Positions 62,866-64,000 of a stretch of 64,000 nucleotides of DNA are shown here, in pieces; position 1 is the stretch's first letter, and every line of letters begins with the position of its first letter. Both the position numbers and the translations under genes were made by a program. Source of the DNA: Opitutia bacterium. GTDB lineage: Bacteria; Verrucomicrobiota; Verrucomicrobiia; Opitutales; Opitutaceae. Where the stretch lies: NCBI GenBank assembly GCA_016217545.1, contig JACRHT010000017.1, forward strand, positions 1,212,775-1,276,774. The letters run 5' to 3'. The notes under the pieces are model-generated. The model worked only from the letters and a program-made list of their open reading frames with translations, ran no database searches and was not told the origin of the DNA.

Positions 62866-62920
62866 TTTCCGAGATGAAGCTGATGTTGTGGCGCGTCATG
62901 GCTGAGCTTTGACGATCGCC
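62824..62920 (+). other. attC site 8 (97 bp)
   Basis: R'' GCCCAAC (62824-62830) and R' GATCGCC (62914-62920). Arms CCACAGCCAATGACGCGC and GCGCGTCATGGCTGAGC pair. R'' complements GTTGGGC at the start of cassette 8. Confidence 0.87.
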
Positions 62921-62926
62921 GGAAGA

Positions 62927-63286
62927 ATGAAACCGCTCCGCTACCTCCTTGCCCTGTTACTGGCCTCCGTTGGTTTGACCGCCGCCGACAAGAAGCCGGA
63001 TTTTGATCCGTCCGTCGTGTTGAAGATTATCATCCGAGCCGATGGAGCGATCCTGCTCGATGGCGCGAGCACGAAGCTCTCGGAGGTGCCCGCGAAGCTC
63101 GCAGCCCACGCCGAAAAGAAAGGCGTGGTTTGGTTTTACCGTGCGAATCCCGAGGGCGATTCGCCTCCGAATTCGATGGAAGTCCTGAAGATGGTCATCG
63201 ACGCCCGTCGGCCGATTCAGCTCTTCACGAAAGAAGATTTTTCCGAGACGGTTGGCCCGGATGGGAAACCCAAGAAAGTAAAATGA
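62927..63286 (+). CDS. Cassette 9: ExbD/TolR-like periplasmic fragment or small secreted protein (119 aa)
   Basis: A signal peptide (MKPLRYLLALLLASVGLTAA) precedes VVLKIIIRADGAILLDGAST followed by KLSEVPAKLA and later VLKMVIDARRPIQLFT. The order IxIxADGxIxLDG, then a helix, then a strand recalls the periplasmic domain of ExbD/TolR, but here with a cleavable signal and no anchor. The likeness is by eye only. Confidence 0.6.
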   Translation: MKPLRYLLALLLASVGLTAADKKPDFDPSVVLKIIIRADGAILLDGASTKLSEVPAKLAAHAEKKGVVWFYRANPEGDSPPNSMEVLKMVIDARRPIQLFTKEDFSETVGPDGKPKKVK

Positions 63287-63291
63287 AGAAG

Positions 63292-63363
63292 GGCGATCCA
63301 GCTCATCACAGACAACTCCGGGGAGCTGACGCTCCCCTCCGTGTCTGACTGAGGACGTTCGCC
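63292..63363 (+). other. attC site 9 (72 bp)
   Basis: R'' GGCGATC (63292-63298) and R' GTTCGCC (63357-63363). Inner arms CAGACAACTCCGGGGAG and CTCCCCTCCGTGTCTG pair. R'' complements GATCGCC at the start of cassette 9. Confidence 0.88.
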
Positions 63364-63368
63364 AGAAG

Positions 63369-63779
63369 ATGAAAAGTGCCCTCCTGCTTCTTTGTGCCAT
63401 CTGCGTTTCTGCAGGTTGTTCGACTAGCACGAAGCAAGAAGCCGATCTCGGTGCTGCGGTTGCGAAGAAAGACCTCGGAGTTGAGTGGGACGTAGTCGGA
63501 CCGCTGAGCAAGAAGGGCGTTATTCGTTCTGAGTTTGATGCGCATGCCATCAAGCAGGCCCTCTCAGGCATGGATGCTGGTGCTACGGCCTATGTAGCAT
63601 TTGAGGTGACGTCCGAGCAGATGAGCCACAGTCAAAGCGGGGAGCTTCTGGTGTCAGCGGACAGAGAGCTGCTGGTCTTGGTGCGCGATGGCAAAATCGT
63701 AGCTCGATTCGAAAAGAAGAGGGCGAACCAGGTGCCCGAGCCAACGTCCGGGCTGGCGCCCGGCCGTGGCTCATCGTAA
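63369..63779 (+). CDS. Cassette 10: lipoprotein of unknown function (136 aa)
   Basis: The leader MKSALLLLCAICVSAGC ends in a lipobox-like SAGC, so the protein is probably a lipoprotein with Cys17 as the first mature residue. The domain that follows contains GVEWDVVGPLSKKGVIRSEF. The tail RANQVPEPTSGLAPGRGSS is read from attC; the PEP in it is chance and not a PEP-CTERM tail, because no hydrophobic segment follows. Confidence 0.68.
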   Translation: MKSALLLLCAICVSAGCSTSTKQEADLGAAVAKKDLGVEWDVVGPLSKKGVIRSEFDAHAIKQALSGMDAGATAYVAFEVTSEQMSHSQSGELLVSADRELLVLVRDGKIVARFEKKRANQVPEPTSGLAPGRGSS

Positions 63780-63789
63780 ACGAATAGGC
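63722..63789 (+). other. attC site 10 (about 68 bp, R' degenerate)
   Basis: R'' GGCGAAC (63722-63728) complements GTTCGCC at the start of cassette 10. Arms GAGCCAACGTCCGGGC and GCCCGGCCGTGGCTC pair. The right end reads GAATAGG (63782-63788), which is not a good core; the next unit may be damaged. Confidence 0.75.
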
Positions 63790-63817
63790 AAAGAAAGCTC
63801 AGGCGTCACAAACCAAC

Positions 63818-63883
63818 ATGGAAATTTTCTGGGCCATATTCCTCACCGTCGTTCTGACCCTGACCTGCCCCCCGTCGCTGTAA
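63818..63883 (+). pseudogene. Truncated cassette ORF, possibly cut by an insertion element
   Basis: A 21-codon ORF begins MEIFWAIFLTVVLTLTC, like the start of a small membrane protein, then stops at TAA 63881. From 63861 the sequence TGACCTGCCCCCC followed by GTAAGGTCAAAATGAGACAG resembles the end of an insertion sequence as I remember them. The rest of the window (to 64000) has no ORF that I can support, only a 16-bp palindrome at 63970-63985. Confidence 0.3.
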
Positions 63884-64000
63884 GGTCAAAATGAGACAGC
63901 CGGGTTGGTTGTGGTTGGTTTACTGACGGAGGATTCGGGTGCAAGCGCAGGACTGATCTGGTCCTCAGGAGCCCCCATGGGGGCTCGCGCGATTCGGGCG

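Larger units (their letters stand above)
59319..63789 (+). mobile_element. Integron gene-cassette array, ten cassettes, no integrase visible
   Basis: Ten units of 375 to 592 bp each hold one plus-strand ORF followed by an attC-like palindrome. The short sites have the usual layout, for example GCCCAACAAATCGGCACAGC through to GTGGCTGACCTCAAACGATC, which parallels the aadA-type attC (AACAATTC...AAGCC...GGCTTAACTCAAGCGTT). In every unit the R'' box is the exact reverse complement of the 7-base box formed by the preceding G and the first six bases of that same unit, as expected when the circular cassette recreates its own site. Base composition is lower in GC than upstream. Without intI in the window this is a CALIN, or the far part of an integron. 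Confidence 0.88.

Noticed and set aside
63760..63779. PEP-CTERM tail in the cassette 10 protein (VPEP)
   Set aside because: No transmembrane segment or Arg cluster follows; the residues come from the attC sequence.
63970..63985. 16-bp perfect palindrome AGCCCCCATGGGGGCT
   Set aside because: Too close to the window end to place in any element; no T-run and no known partner.

Overview
The window is GC-rich chromosomal DNA, very probably from a Verrucomicrobiota bacterium of the Opitutaceae type. This is inferred from protein resemblance, two PEP-CTERM exported proteins, frequent ATGA/GTGA/TTGA gene overlaps, few visible Shine-Dalgarno sequences and many lineage-restricted secreted proteins. 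No rRNA, CRISPR array or phage is visible.

Left part (1-8.1 kb): an aroF-pheA operon on the minus strand, preceded by a Phe-rich leader peptide and a terminator that together look like a complete transcription attenuator. Next come a small secreted protein and glycogen synthase. An FAD amine oxidase-like gene, a small HTH gene framed by a perfect 21-bp inverted repeat, and kynureninase plus kynurenine formamidase follow, then a TrmH-type RNA methyltransferase.

Middle (8.2-30.5 kb): mostly exported or membrane proteins of unknown role, an Imm31-like small protein, a cytochrome c-like protein with a 622-aa partner, two PEP-CTERM proteins (one a metalloprotease), RlmM-like methyltransferase, a second DAHP synthase of another class, NamZ-like lipoprotein, an M48 protease, MsrB, XseA and a VTT-domain membrane protein.

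Glycan region (30.6-48.0 kb): eleven genes for GT2 enzymes, large multi-spanning GT-C-like proteins, methyltransferases and a methyltransferase-GT2 fusion. Two tandem near-identical type IV pilin-like genes adjoin it, followed by rsfS, nadD and tRNA-Leu(UAA).

Catabolic region (50.4-59.2 kb): an L-fucose uptake and oxidation cluster (FucP-like, FucU-like, Zn-dehydrogenase, aldo/keto reductase) with an AraC regulator, then prpBCD of the 2-methylcitrate cycle.

Right end (59.3-63.8 kb): the most striking feature. Ten small genes of lower GC, all on the plus strand, are each followed by an attC-like recombination site. In all ten the R'' box is the exact reverse complement of the box formed at that same cassette's own start. 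This is an integron cassette array without a visible integrase. Five of the ten cassettes carry a GATCGSC core where GTTRRRY is expected. The window closes with a cut-short ORF and a possible IS end.
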